This document shows positions 1-8,399 of a DNA stretch of 64,000 nt, in pieces. The stretch covers positions 1,674,001 through 1,738,000 of the forward strand of contig NZ_CP194902.1 in assembly GCF_051027545.1 (NCBI RefSeq). The letters are read 5' to 3'. This DNA is from Methylocaldum sp002005105. Lineage in GTDB: Bacteria > Pseudomonadota > Gammaproteobacteria > Methylococcales > Methylococcaceae. The position numbers were made by a program, and so were the translations under genes. Every line of letters starts with the position of its first letter. The stretch's first letter is position 1. The notes below the pieces were generated by a model, which was given only the letters and a program-made list of their open reading frames with translations, was not told the DNA's origin and made no database searches.

Positions 1-66
1 TTTTCCTATTCAAGACTTACTCCGCCGCGTCGACGAGCCGACCGGGACGGCGGCTCTGCGCAACAT

Positions 67-594
67 TTACTTTTCCGCGATGGCTTTCAAGCTGGCGAGG
101 CCGGCCTCGAAGTCCTTGCCGATCATCTTGTCCATGCTGATGAAGAGTCCTATGAGTTTTGAAATGTAAGGGCTGGGGCCTTGCATGGACCAGGTGGTCC
201 GGGTGACGTCGCCCTGCGGTTCTAGCGTGAACTCGACGATGTTGTGGGCTTCGAAAGGCTTGATGAAGTCGAGTTTCATGGTGATCTTGGAGGGGGGAAA
301 CGACTCCGTGATCTCGAGGCGTCCCTGGCCGATATCCGTGTTGCCGTCCCATTCGTACGCCGCGCCCTTGCCGTCGGCCGCGCCGGTATAAGTCCGTTTC
401 ATCGCCGGGTCCTTTTTTTCGAACGGCGACCACTCGTTCATCTTGCGCAAGTTATTAATAAGCATGAAGATTTTTTCCGGCGGCGCGTTGATGCTGGTCG
501 AGCGCTGGACGCGGAAAGTGTTGGGTCTGGTCGCGGCATAGATGAGGACCGCGGCGATCAGAAGGGTAGCTACGACGGCAATGTTCTTGAACAT
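67..594 (-). CDS. SRPBCC-family protein with N-terminal membrane anchor
   Basis: The 175-residue product starts with a hydrophobic segment (about residues 5-21) with no obvious cleavage site. A START/polyketide-cyclase-like SRPBCC domain follows, recognised from the pattern of an early 'INAPPEKIF' strand/helix, a 'NEWSPFEKKDP' loop and a long C-terminal amphipathic helix. The fold binds hydrophobic ligands; the ligand here is unknown. It is the last gene of a minus-strand run reaching back to 4.8 kb. Anchoring at the inner membrane is inferred from the N-terminus. Confidence 0.8.
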   Translation of the reverse strand: MFKNIAVVATLLIAAVLIYAATRPNTFRVQRSTSINAPPEKIFMLINNLRKMNEWSPFEKKDPAMKRTYTGAADGKGAAYEWDGNTDIGQGRLEITESFPPSKITMKLDFIKPFEAHNIVEFTLEPQGDVTRTTWSMQGPSPYISKLIGLFISMDKMIGKDFEAGLASLKAIAEK

Positions 595-662
595 AGATTT
601 TTCCAGTGCGGTGTCGGACGCAAGAAGGGACTGTCAGGGACCCGGCGGGAGACGATACGCGG

Positions 663-1079
663 CTAGTTCTCCGTACCGATCCCGAGTTTGCGACAGCGTT
701 CGATCGCCTCACCCGGTTCGAAGTCGTCCAGCTCGAACAACTGGCGGACCTCGATCTCGCCTTCCCTGCCGTCACCGGCTGGATTAGGGAAGCGCTTGGT
801 CCATTCCAACGCCTCTTCCTTGGATTTCACCCGGATAATGGTGTAGCCGGCGATCAACTCCTTGGTTTCGGCAAAGGGTCCGTCCACCACCGAACGCTTC
901 TCGCCGGAGTACTCGATGCGCCAACCCTTCGCGCTCGGCTGGAGCCCGGAGCCATCGATCAGTGTGCCGGCTTTTGCCAGTTCCTCGTGGTATGCCGCCA
1001 TCTCGGCAATGAGGTCCTCGGTCGGCATGACGCCCGCCTCGGAGTCTTTGGTGGCTTTGACGATGATCATGAATCGCAT
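663..1079 (-). CDS. YCII/DGPF-domain protein
   Basis: A 138-residue single-domain protein of the YciI-like (dimeric alpha/beta-barrel) family. The diagnostic DGPF motif is at residues 66-69, followed by 'AETKE', and the N-terminus 'MRFMIIVKA' is typical. Members are small cytosolic proteins, some with enzyme-like or sigma-factor-linked roles, and most have no assigned substrate. It lies 84 bases downstream of the VOC gene in the same direction and is the longest of three YCII proteins in the cluster. Confidence 0.85.
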   Translation of the reverse strand: MRFMIIVKATKDSEAGVMPTEDLIAEMAAYHEELAKAGTLIDGSGLQPSAKGWRIEYSGEKRSVVDGPFAETKELIAGYTIIRVKSKEEALEWTKRFPNPAGDGREGEIEVRQLFELDDFEPGEAIERCRKLGIGTEN

Positions 1080-1163
1080 GGGTGTTTGTCCTGTTCAGTT
1101 TCAATTGAGGAGCTCGGCTTCCGGACGGCCTGGACCGGCGGAAGCCGAGCTCCTGGGTTGGCT

Positions 1164-1580
1164 CTATTCCGCACTCTCTACGATGATCATCCACGCCACG
1201 CCGAAACGGTCGGTGACCATGCCGAAGCACGGCGAAAAGAAGGTTTTGCCCAACGGCATCTGCACCTGTCCGCCTTCGGCCAGCGCGGCGAACAGGCGAT
1301 CGGCCTCCGCTTCGTTCGGCGCCGAGAGCGATAGCGAAATGCCCTGGAAGTTCGGCTGCCCCTGGCAGAAACCGTCGGAAGCATGCACCGTACTCTCGCC
1401 GATACGGAAGCTCGAATGCATGACTTTTTCCTCGGCTCCGGGCGGGAGCGGGCACTGATGGGGCTCAGGGCTTTCCTTGAAACGCATCAGCATCATTACT
1501 TCGGCGCCGAGCGCGCGGCGGTAGAAATCGAGCGCCTCCTCGCAGCGGCCTTCGAAGAACAAATAGGGTTGGATATGCAT
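1164..1580 (-). CDS. VOC-family (PhnB-like glyoxalase fold) protein
   Basis: A 138-residue protein beginning MHIQPYLFFEG and ending with the characteristic 'DRFGVAWMI' strand of PhnB-like vicinal-oxygen-chelate proteins. The start at 1580 is chosen because an AGGAGATA ribosome site lies just upstream; the open frame extends further but without family similarity. VOC proteins bind a divalent metal and act as lyases, dioxygenases or resistance proteins. This subgroup is usually unassigned. Confidence 0.85.
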   Translation of the reverse strand: MHIQPYLFFEGRCEEALDFYRRALGAEVMMLMRFKESPEPHQCPLPPGAEEKVMHSSFRIGESTVHASDGFCQGQPNFQGISLSLSAPNEAEADRLFAALAEGGQVQMPLGKTFFSPCFGMVTDRFGVAWMIIVESAE

Positions 1581-1615
1581 GGTATCTCCTTTTCTCGGTT
1601 GAGGTATTAAGACGC

Positions 1616-2074
1616 CTACGGGGTCAGCTTCGCCAGTTGTGCCTGAAGGCGGTCGAAATTCTGTTCGTTCGCTTCGACGCACACCGCCCGGACCTTGTCG
1701 CATTCCGCGGCGCTTTCGAAGAGCATCCGCCATTCGAGCCGGGTTCCCCCGGCCTCCTCCGTGAAGGTGACCGTCATCTGAAACCGCGGACCTGACACAT
1801 GCTGGAACACAATGCGCTCGGGCTCGACGACCTCGAGAAAGACGCTCTCGTTCGGATAATCGACCCCGTCGGGACCGTGCATGACAAAACGCCAGACGCC
1901 GCCCGGCCGCAGGTCGAATTCGTGAAAAGTGTTGGTAAAACCCTTCGGCCCCCACCACGCGGCCAATTGGGCGGGATCGCGCCACGCCTTCAACAAGCGC
2001 TCGCGCGGTACATCGAACACTCGCGAGCTGACAATTTCACGGTCGGCAGCGCTTGTCGGGGTGGAATCGGTCAT
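1616..2074 (-). CDS. AHSA1/SRPBCC-family protein
   Basis: A 152-residue protein with the AHSA1-type SRPBCC signature: 'VFDVPRERLLKAWRDPAQLAAWWGPKGF' split over residues 18-45, then 'DLRPGGVWRF', 'EVVEPERIVF' and 'TRLEWRM'. The start at 2074 has an AGGAGAAA ribosome site; a 17-residue upstream extension lacks support. These proteins bind hydrophobic ligands and often sit beside VOC and YCII genes, as here. Function unassigned. Confidence 0.85.
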   Translation of the reverse strand: MTDSTPTSAADREIVSSRVFDVPRERLLKAWRDPAQLAAWWGPKGFTNTFHEFDLRPGGVWRFVMHGPDGVDYPNESVFLEVVEPERIVFQHVSGPRFQMTVTFTEEAGGTRLEWRMLFESAAECDKVRAVCVEANEQNFDRLQAQLAKLTP

Positions 2075-2159
2075 ATGGATTTTTTCTCCTCTTATCGATT
2101 GATGAAAAAAACAGTCGTCATCCAAGATCGAACGGGGCGGCTGTCGTCATGGGATCGGG

Positions 2160-2606
2160 CTAAAGGTCGAGCGTGAATACGGCTTTGCCGGTAGGCGGAT
2201 CGAAGGGGAGGGAGCAATGCTCGTGCACGATCCGCCAGCTGCCCTTTTTCCGCTCATAGCCGGCCGTGAGCCGCATCCAGGTTTGCATTGCCGGATGGTC
2301 CTTTTCTTCCCCGGTGAAGCGGAACAGCCAGTGGGCGAGCGCCAGGTCTCCACTTACGAAGATGTCGAGGTCCCGCGTTTCTATGGCGAAAGAGTCCGGG
2401 AAGCACGGCAAGCACTCTTCCCAAATACGGCGGTAGTCCTCTGCGCCTTTGGTTTGGAACGGAGGTTTGCAATCGTAGAAAACGACATCAGGCGCGTAGC
2501 GGGACATGATTCGGCCCACGTCCTTGGCGCAGACGGCATCCATCTGATCGGCGATGAGTTGTCTAATCTGGGCTTCGTCGTAGGCTTGGATGGTTTCGGT
2601 TGCCAT
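2160..2606 (-). CDS. SnoaL/NTF2-like protein (YybH type)
   Basis: A 148-residue protein of the NTF2-like superfamily (SnoaL-like, SgcJ/YybH branch). It shows an N-terminal helix pair, the 'RYAPDVVFYD' strand, a conserved Trp-containing helix and a C-terminal 'WRIVHEHCSLPFD' block. The fold is a cone-shaped barrel used by small isomerases and by proteins with no known activity. It is clearly paralogous to the next gene upstream (2806-3240), sharing the YAPD and IVHEH-x-S-x-PFD blocks and total length. Confidence 0.85.
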   Translation of the reverse strand: MATETIQAYDEAQIRQLIADQMDAVCAKDVGRIMSRYAPDVVFYDCKPPFQTKGAEDYRRIWEECLPCFPDSFAIETRDLDIFVSGDLALAHWLFRFTGEEKDHPAMQTWMRLTAGYERKKGSWRIVHEHCSLPFDPPTGKAVFTLDL

Positions 2607-2805
2607 GGTGGTGGATCCTTATCGGTTGGTTTTCGGCGAACAGATGGAAAACGCCCAACTGCCGCTAGGTGGTCGAATGAGGAACCGCGAAATCGACATC
2701 ACCGAAGTCCTCTCCCTCGGCATGCCAGTCCAGCACCCGTTAGGCCCGGCCATGGAGCGGTCCAGGGACGTTACCGTCGACCGGAGCAGTTTTCTCATGG
2801 CTGTG

Positions 2806-3240
2806 TTACGGCGTGAGGTCGAGCAAGGCGCGGCCGCTCTCGATATCGAAGGGCGCCGAAAAATGCTCGTGCACGATCTTCCATTGTCCGTTCAGCCTGC
2901 GGTAGCAGGCAGTCATCCGCATCCATCCGACTTTTTCTTCGCCGTTTTCTCCCGTTCCGCCGCACCGGTTGAGAGCATGGCAGAACGCCACGTCATTGCC
3001 TGCCACGATGCTCAGGTCGTGAATTTCGAAGATCATCGGGCCGGGACACAGGGCAAGGCAGGCTTCCCAGTGTTGTCGGTACGCGTCCACGCCCTTGAAT
3101 TGCAATTGCGATACGGCATCGAATGCGAGGATGTCCGGGGCGTAGTGGGAAACGATTGCGTCCATGTTTCCGTCCAGCACGGCTTTCAGCCAGCTGTTCA
3201 CCAGGTTTCGGATCTCGGTTTCGGTCGTTTCAGTTTTCAT
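2806..3240 (-). CDS. SnoaL/NTF2-like protein, paralogue of 2160-2606
   Basis: A 144-residue NTF2-like protein starting MKTETTETEIR. It shares with its neighbour the order YAPD, a W-containing helix, 'HDLSI' and 'WKIVHEHFSAPFD' with the same spacing, so the two genes are tandem duplicates that have since diverged. The start at 3240 matches the family length; the frame upstream of it is unrelated. No catalytic assignment is possible from sequence. Confidence 0.85.
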   Translation of the reverse strand: MKTETTETEIRNLVNSWLKAVLDGNMDAIVSHYAPDILAFDAVSQLQFKGVDAYRQHWEACLALCPGPMIFEIHDLSIVAGNDVAFCHALNRCGGTGENGEEKVGWMRMTACYRRLNGQWKIVHEHFSAPFDIESGRALLDLTP

Positions 3241-3308
3241 GGCTTTTCTCCCGTAGATGGATGGGTTGAGTCGGGCTTCACCGAAGTGGGGGGTACATGA
3301 GCTCCCTT

Positions 3309-3989
3309 TCACCCAGCGTATTTGTCATGGTGGCGCCACCATCCATACGGTGGAGTTTGCGGCCATCCGTCCGGAGAGTCTTCCCAATCCTCCTGCCGGC
3401 CGAAGGGTGTCAAGTCGAGGTAGCTCCAATGACTGCCGAGGTACTCGGCGCCACGTCCGGCCGTGAAGTAGGTTTGAAAGATGTTTCCTCCCTCGCGGAG
3501 GAAGACGCTCACGCCGAACGTTTCGCCCTGCTCGGTGGTGACGCCGAAGTCCCGGTTGAAGTCGCTTCCGAAAGAGGAATACCAGGGCACGTCCCAGCCC
3601 ATGCGTTTCCTGAACGGCTCGATCTTGGCCAGCGGCGCGCGGGAGACGAGGACCCGCGAGGTGTCGCGGGCGTGAAGATGGGCGGGGTGGCCCATGCTGT
3701 CGACCACCCATGAACAGCCGACGCAACCCTCGTCCCGATTTGGGTCGAACATGAAATGGTAGACGATGAGCTGGCGGCGGCCCTCGAACAAATCGGGCAG
3801 ATTCAACTGGCCGTCCGGTCCTTCGAAGACATAAGCCTTGTCGATCTTCACCATCGGCAGCCGGCGGCGTTCGGCATTCAGCGCGTCACGCGCCCGGGTG
3901 AGTTCTTTTTCCTTGATGAGCAGTTCCTCGCGTGCGGCGAGCCACTCGGCCTTGGATACGATTTTCGGTAGATAAATAGGGTGATTCAT
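3309..3989 (-). CDS. DUF899 thioredoxin-like protein
   Basis: A 226-residue protein of the DUF899 family (thioredoxin-like fold). It shows the family's early 'SKAEWLAAREELLIKEKELTR' helix split near residues 12-32, then 'YVFEGPDGQLNLPDLFEGRRQL'-type strands, an 'EGCVGCSW' CxxC site and a C-terminal 'GWWRHHDKY' tail. The intact CxxC suggests a thiol-redox role, which is inferred. It is often found with DGPF and VOC genes, as here. The start at 3989 is the first Met matching the family N-terminus. Confidence 0.85.
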   Translation of the reverse strand: MNHPIYLPKIVSKAEWLAAREELLIKEKELTRARDALNAERRRLPMVKIDKAYVFEGPDGQLNLPDLFEGRRQLIVYHFMFDPNRDEGCVGCSWVVDSMGHPAHLHARDTSRVLVSRAPLAKIEPFRKRMGWDVPWYSSFGSDFNRDFGVTTEQGETFGVSVFLREGGNIFQTYFTAGRGAEYLGSHWSYLDLTPFGRQEDWEDSPDGWPQTPPYGWWRHHDKYAG

Positions 3990-4033
3990 GGTGACCTCTC
4001 TCTGCGATCGCATGGTATTCGCGTCGGGCGGCG

Positions 4034-4414
4034 TCACGGGGCTCCGCCGTAGCGGCTTTCCACGTTCAGCACTGGCTCGATGGGGCGGACCTCGATGCTG
4101 CCAAGGCGCGCCGACGGCCACCTCGATGCGATCCGGACCGCCTCGTTCAGATCGGCGGCTTCGATCAGAAAGAAACCGCCCAGTTGCTCCTTGGTTTCGG
4201 CGAAAGGACCGTCCGTCACCGATAGTCCGCCGCTCCGAACCCGTACCGTCGCGGCGGTTCGAACGCTCTTGAGGGCGTGAGTGACGATCAGGTGGCCGCT
4301 TTCGCGAAGCTCCTCGACATAGGCGAGCGTCTCGCGCCGCAGGGCATCCCACTCGCTTGCGGACAAAGCGTTAAGTTTTTCTTCCGCTTCGTACGCCAGA
4401 CACAGATATTTCAT
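4034..4414 (-). CDS. YCII/DGPF-domain protein
   Basis: A 126-residue YCII-related protein starting MKYLCLAYEAEEK and carrying the 'VTDGPFAETKEQL' motif, followed by 'GGFFLIEA' and a C-terminal 'GSIEVRPI' strand. It is a close paralogue of the next gene (4463-4807), which has the same N-terminus and motif order. Related proteins are encoded beside ECF sigma factors in many bacteria, but no sigma factor gene lies in this window near the cluster. Confidence 0.85.
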   Translation of the reverse strand: MKYLCLAYEAEEKLNALSASEWDALRRETLAYVEELRESGHLIVTHALKSVRTAATVRVRSGGLSVTDGPFAETKEQLGGFFLIEAADLNEAVRIASRWPSARLGSIEVRPIEPVLNVESRYGGAP

Positions 4415-4462
4415 GGCTTTCTCTTTTGTTGAATTTCACGGGCGGGATGGACCGTATTCGTC

Positions 4463-4807
4463 CTACGGCTTCAACTCCCGGATCGGACGCACCTCGATGC
4501 TGCCCACGCGCGCCGGCGGGATCTTCGCGGCGATCTGGATAGCCTCGTTGAGATCCCGTGCATCGATCAGGTAGAACCCGGCCAGTTGTTCTTTCGTTTC
4601 GGCAAATGGGCCATCGGTGACCGACACCTTGCCGCCGCGGACCCGTACGGTCGTGGCGGTCTGAACCGATTCCAGGGGTTCTCCGCCAAGCAGATGCCCG
4701 CTCTCGCGGAGCGAATTGGCGTAGGCCAGGCATTCGGCATCTTTCGGACTTTCGGGGAGGCTGTGCAGCTTTTCTTCCTCGCTGTAAACCAGGCACAGGT
4801 ATTTCAT
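4463..4807 (-). CDS. YCII/DGPF-domain protein, paralogue of 4034-4414
   Basis: A 114-residue YCII-related protein (MKYLCLVYSEEEK...). The start at 4807 is preferred over one four codons upstream because a GGAGGAAG ribosome site sits between them at good spacing. The DGPF motif and 'GSIEVRPI' end are intact. It is the first gene of the minus-strand run that ends near position 67, so the promoter probably lies in 4808-5088. Confidence 0.85.
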   Translation of the reverse strand: MKYLCLVYSEEEKLHSLPESPKDAECLAYANSLRESGHLLGGEPLESVQTATTVRVRGGKVSVTDGPFAETKEQLAGFYLIDARDLNEAIQIAAKIPPARVGSIEVRPIRELKP

Positions 4808-4893
4808 GGCTTCCTCCATATCGTGATGAAAAGGCTGTAGGCGCTGGATAGTCGTTTGGGGAGGCGCCGATTCGACACTTGATCGTGAAATCG

Positions 4894-4907
4894 GGAAAAA
4901 TTTTTCC
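4894..4907. promoter_or_regulatory. A/T-rich palindrome upstream of the YCII/VOC cluster
   Basis: GGAAAAATTTTTCC is a perfect 14-base palindrome about 90 bases upstream of the first gene of the minus-strand cluster. It could be an operator. Nothing else in 4808-5088 looks like a gene. There is no experimental or comparative support. Confidence 0.3.
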
Positions 4908-5088
4908 GGCGCTTTCCGAAAACGCAGAGAAGCGACCGTGGCTTCAGCGCAGAGCGCTGCGATGCCGCCGGACCGCCCTATATCAAACGTACGAGTAAGC
5001 CGAGTACAGATACTCGCTTCGTGAGGTCAAGGTTCGGCATGAGCGAGCGTGTGCCCGCTGAATCCTTTCGTCGGCTTTCGCGGATGGG

Positions 5089-5652
5089 TCACTTGCACGC
5101 TTTTGTTTTTCCGCCATACGCAACCGAATAAGGCTCGTCGAAGCATGTGATCAAGCGATCGACGACGTCGAGGTTCGGTACGGCACCTTGAAGTCTTGGC
5201 CCTTTGGCGATCTCTTCCCGGAGTTCGGCCAGTTTCTCGCGGTTTCGTTCCAGAAAGGCGATTGTCGCCCGGACATAAGCGTTCCACCGGATCGGTGACT
5301 CGGCCGGTTCATTTTCGTACAAAGCGGCCCTAAAGCGCGCGAGCGCCTCGTCTTTCTCTTCGGCCGCTGCATAGAGCTGACCCGCATGGAACCGCAGGTT
5401 CACGCGCTGCCACTCCTCAAGGACCTTGGCTTCTTTTTCGTACCGGTCGATCAGCTTGGCGGCTTCCAGATACTTTCCCTGATCGGCGATTTTGCGCCAG
5501 CCGCTGCCAGGGCGCTGGTCGAAGGTCTCATAACTGAGCTCCAGTTCCTTGGGGCTCTCATTTTTCTCCTGAGCAGGGGCAGCGGAAGAAAAAAGAACGG
5601 TGGCAGCCGACAGAAGCATCAAGCCACGCCTCTGCAACGAAAGCCGAATCAT
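5089..5652 (-). CDS. Exported hypothetical protein, TPR-like helices
   Basis: A 187-residue protein with a Sec signal peptide (positive start MIRLSLQRR, hydrophobic core to about residue 27, likely cleavage after APA). The mature part is helical and charged, and 'HAGQLYAAAEEKDEALARFRAAL' (about residues 90-112) resembles a tetratricopeptide repeat. I do not recognise the family. It is probably periplasmic. The downstream GST gene begins a separate minus-strand set. Confidence 0.7.
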   Translation of the reverse strand: MIRLSLQRRGLMLLSAATVLFSSAAPAQEKNESPKELELSYETFDQRPGSGWRKIADQGKYLEAAKLIDRYEKEAKVLEEWQRVNLRFHAGQLYAAAEEKDEALARFRAALYENEPAESPIRWNAYVRATIAFLERNREKLAELREEIAKGPRLQGAVPNLDVVDRLITCFDEPYSVAYGGKTKACK

Positions 5653-5688
5653 TTATGGATCCCTTTGATACAAAAGCGAAAAGAGGCC

Positions 5689-6321
5689 CTAACCCTGAGC
5701 CGCGGCGAGCTCGGCATCCTTGGCTCTGGCTCGCGCCACCGCTGGGCGGGTATTGATGCGGTCGATGTAGGTCTTGATCGTCGGCGATTCCGGCACGAGC
5801 TTGAACGACGTGGTCCAGGAAAGGGCGATGCCCCAAAGCACATCCGCGGCGGTGAACCTCTCGCCCAGAATGTAAGGCCCCTTTGCGAGCTGATCGGTCA
5901 GCGTTTTTAACATAGTGTCGTAATCGCCGTACGGGGAGGTCGACCGCGGAGCGGCCTCACGCTCCAAGCCTTTGTCCACCATGGCCGGTTCGAAACAGGA
6001 ACCGTAGAACACCAGCCAGCGTAGATAAGGTCCTCGCAGGGGATCGCCGACGGCGGGCGCGAGTCCCGCCTCCGGATAGAGGTCGGCGAGGTAGATGAAG
6101 ATTGCCACCTGCTCGGTGATCAGGGCATCGCCATGCAGCAGGGCGGGTACCTTGCTCATGGGATTGATGGCGAGATAGTCGGGCTTGCGCTGCTCGCCCG
6201 TTTTCAGGTTAAACACGTGCAGCCGGTAATCGGCGCCGAGTTCCTCGAGCAGGGTTAGGGTGCCGAGAGAACGGGTATTGGGGGCATGAAACAGGGTGAC
6301 TTGGCGGTTGCCATCCATCAT
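5689..6321 (-). CDS. Glutathione S-transferase
   Basis: A 210-residue cytosolic GST. The N-terminal thioredoxin-like domain has 'TLFHAPNTRSLG' near residues 9-20 and the 'NPMSKVPALLHGD...TEQVAIFIYLADLYP' glutathione-binding cis-Pro and [TS]E-type motifs. The C-terminal all-helical domain has 'YILGERFTAADVLWG', the N-capping box/hydrophobic staple of GSTs. It conjugates glutathione to electrophiles. It lies next to alkylation-repair genes in the same orientation. Two adjacent ATG codons (6321 and 6318) are possible starts. Confidence 0.9.
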   Translation of the reverse strand: MMDGNRQVTLFHAPNTRSLGTLTLLEELGADYRLHVFNLKTGEQRKPDYLAINPMSKVPALLHGDALITEQVAIFIYLADLYPEAGLAPAVGDPLRGPYLRWLVFYGSCFEPAMVDKGLEREAAPRSTSPYGDYDTMLKTLTDQLAKGPYILGERFTAADVLWGIALSWTTSFKLVPESPTIKTYIDRINTRPAVARARAKDAELAAAQG

Positions 6322-6335
6322 AGGTTTACTCTTGT

Positions 6336-7514
6336 TCAAAAGACTTCGGCATTGACGACATTCCAGAGGTAAAGCGAGGCCACCGTGCGATAGGGTCGCC
6401 AACGCTCCCCCAGAGAAATGAGCTGGCTGGGGGAGGGGACTTCCGGCATCCCGTAGACTCTCGCGATACCTTTTCGGAGCGCGTAGTCGTCGACCGGAAA
6501 GACGTCCGTCCGGCCAAGATTGAAGATGAGCAGCATCTCCACCGTCCACCGCCCGACGCCTCGAATCGAGATCAGCCGTTGCACGATCTCGTCGTCGTGC
6601 AGCGCAACGATGGCCCTTGCCGTCGGTACGGTACCGTCCAGAGTCTTGGCCGCCAGATCCTTCAGCGCGGCGGTTTTCGCTTTCGACAGGCCCGCCTCCC
6701 GCAAAGCCTCGTCGGGGGTGTTCAGGAGTTCGCCGGGTTCCGGAATCGTCGTCCCCGGATAAAGTCCCTTCACCCGGTTCAGGATGGTGGCTGCCGCCTT
6801 GGGCGTCAGTTGTTGGTAAACGATCGCGCTTAGCAGCGCCGCATAGGGAGAGTGTTCGGCATTCGGCTTGAATGCGATGGGCCGGGACAAGCAATCGACC
6901 AGGCGGGGATCGAGGGCTTTAAGGCGCGCCGCCGCACGCCGGAGATCTTGTGCCGACTTGAGTGTCGGCGGCAGAGCCCAAGCGACTCCTTCGGCGGCCA
7001 GCATCCGGGATTTGGTCGCCAGTCCGCCCGGCGCCGAAAATCCGCCGGGCTTGCCGCCGGCCGCCAGTACCCGGTGGCAGGGGATGATCAGGGGGATCGG
7101 GTTTTTCCCCAGAGCCTGGCCGACGGCCCTCGCCGCACCGGGGCGCGCCAGGGCTTCCGCGATCTCGCCGTATGTCATGGTTCGCCCGGCCGGAATGGCA
7201 CGAGCGGCTTCATACACTTCCCGTGCAAAGGGTCCCACGCCGTCGAGGTCGACATCGATGTCCCGAAAATCCTCGGCCTCTCCCTCGAAGTGCCTGCGAA
7301 TTCGCTCGATAATGGCCGCGATCGCGGGCGGCGGAGCGCTAGCCGGGCGCGCGCCGGATTCCCGTGCGAGCCTCGCTTCCGTCGCTTGCGCCGTGTGGTC
7401 GGGAAGCTGAAACGAAGTCACTGCCGGCGGGGCGCCTTTGGTCCAGCCGTTGCGCCAGGCGATTCCGCAAGGACCGAGCGGGGTGTCGAAGATGCAGTAG
7501 TCGGACGGCTTCAT
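6336..7514 (-). CDS. Fusion of O6-alkylguanine-DNA alkyltransferase and AlkA-type 3-methyladenine glycosylase
   Basis: A 392-residue fusion. Residues about 1-176 are an Ogt/MGMT-type methyltransferase: the helix-turn-helix 'TMTYGEIAEALARPGAARAV', then PCHRV with the methyl-accepting Cys146, then 'GGFSAPGGLATKSRMLAAEG'. Residues about 185-392 are an HhH-GPD glycosylase: 'YAALLSAIVYQQLTPKAA', the hairpin 'LISIRGVGRWTVEMLL' (about 314-329) and 'FPVDDYALRKG' with the AlkA-type catalytic Asp343. Together the halves would repair O6-alkylguanine directly and excise N3-alkylpurines. The start at 7514 has a GGAGGACC ribosome site. The Ada N-terminal zinc domain is absent. Confidence 0.9.
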   Translation of the reverse strand: MKPSDYCIFDTPLGPCGIAWRNGWTKGAPPAVTSFQLPDHTAQATEARLARESGARPASAPPPAIAAIIERIRRHFEGEAEDFRDIDVDLDGVGPFAREVYEAARAIPAGRTMTYGEIAEALARPGAARAVGQALGKNPIPLIIPCHRVLAAGGKPGGFSAPGGLATKSRMLAAEGVAWALPPTLKSAQDLRRAAARLKALDPRLVDCLSRPIAFKPNAEHSPYAALLSAIVYQQLTPKAAATILNRVKGLYPGTTIPEPGELLNTPDEALREAGLSKAKTAALKDLAAKTLDGTVPTARAIVALHDDEIVQRLISIRGVGRWTVEMLLIFNLGRTDVFPVDDYALRKGIARVYGMPEVPSPSQLISLGERWRPYRTVASLYLWNVVNAEVF

Positions 7515-7557
7515 GGGGATTGGTCCTCCGGATCGATGCGGACGGTTCATATCACCA

Positions 7558-7893
7558 TCACGGATTTTTTGGGGGCAGGCCGGTAACGAATTCGATAGCC
7601 AAGTCGACATAATGCTGAAGTTGACGATCTTCCGCCAGCCCTTCGTCGGAGATCATGGCCCAGCCTTTCATGGGCTTTCCGGTGATATCCATCGGTTTGA
7701 CATGGGTTTCCTCGAAAAGCCGGCGGGCCGTATGTTCGCCCACCCGGACGATCAGCCATGATCGATAAATGCCGACACACATGTTGCCGTGCAGCAGCCA
7801 GCCGATGCCGCCGAACATGTTCTTGGCCTCGAAGCCGGCACGCTCGGCGAGCATTTCCTCCAAGCGCTGCGACAAGCCCGGATCGCAAGCCAT
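7558..7893 (-). CDS. TfoX N-terminal domain protein
   Basis: A 111-residue protein matching the stand-alone TfoX/Sxy N-terminal domain: 'LAERAGFEAKNMFGGIGWLLHGNMCVGI' around residues 17-44 and 'VKPMDITGKPMKGWAMI' downstream. Start 7893 has GGAGGAAC upstream. The full-length relative Sxy activates CRP-dependent competence genes; single-domain members are common in proteobacteria and usually unassigned, so a competence role is not implied. It is 43 bases upstream of the Ogt-AlkA fusion and probably co-transcribed with it. Confidence 0.85.
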   Translation of the reverse strand: MACDPGLSQRLEEMLAERAGFEAKNMFGGIGWLLHGNMCVGIYRSWLIVRVGEHTARRLFEETHVKPMDITGKPMKGWAMISDEGLAEDRQLQHYVDLAIEFVTGLPPKNP

Positions 7894-7923
7894 GATCAGT
7901 TCCTCCAAAAGTCCGGTTCAGCA

Positions 7924-8379
7924 TTATCGGACGGTACCGGCGGCTCGCACCGGAGCTTGGGATCGACCGGCATGTTTGAAGTCGCTGCCGTATATCCAGC
8001 CGATAGCTGCCCCCGCGGCGGCGAATTGGATCAGGTGAAAGGTGCTCTGAACCGTCAGCCAGAGTTCGATGGAAGAGACCTGGATTTTCGCCGCGTTCGC
8101 CAAGGTCGACACGCTGAACAGGAACAAGCCCATGAGGCCGCCGAAAGCCAGCCCTGAGCGAATCGGCGTCTTTTCGCAGCCGAAGTACGGGTACAGCAGG
8201 GCGATGATCGCGCCCTGGACGAACATCGAAAGTAGACCGAGGGGGATGATCGGTTCGGCACGGTTGTATATGCCCAACTCGTGGTACACATCCTTGAACA
8301 GAATGAAGTGCCAGGGGGCGCCGATGGCGAACGAGAGGGCGACATAAGCCAGCACGGCCAACAGAAACTTTTTCGTCAT
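7924..8379 (-). CDS. Small four-helix membrane protein (DUF1761/DUF2177-like)
   Basis: A 151-residue integral membrane protein with about four hydrophobic segments: residues 4-21, 47-66, 78-96 and 110-130. The N-terminus MTKKFLLAVLAYVAL and the segment 'GIYNRAEPIIPLGLLSMFVQG' (around residues 37-57) recall DUF1761/DUF2177-type proteins, but the family name is uncertain. It is divergent from the HxlR regulator and its start lies next to two HxlR-like operator sites, so it is probably a target. Function unknown. Confidence 0.75.
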   Translation of the reverse strand: MTKKFLLAVLAYVALSFAIGAPWHFILFKDVYHELGIYNRAEPIIPLGLLSMFVQGAIIALLYPYFGCEKTPIRSGLAFGGLMGLFLFSVSTLANAAKIQVSSIELWLTVQSTFHLIQFAAAGAAIGWIYGSDFKHAGRSQAPVRAAGTVR

Positions 8380-8399
8380 GGAATTCCTCCAAAGCTTAA

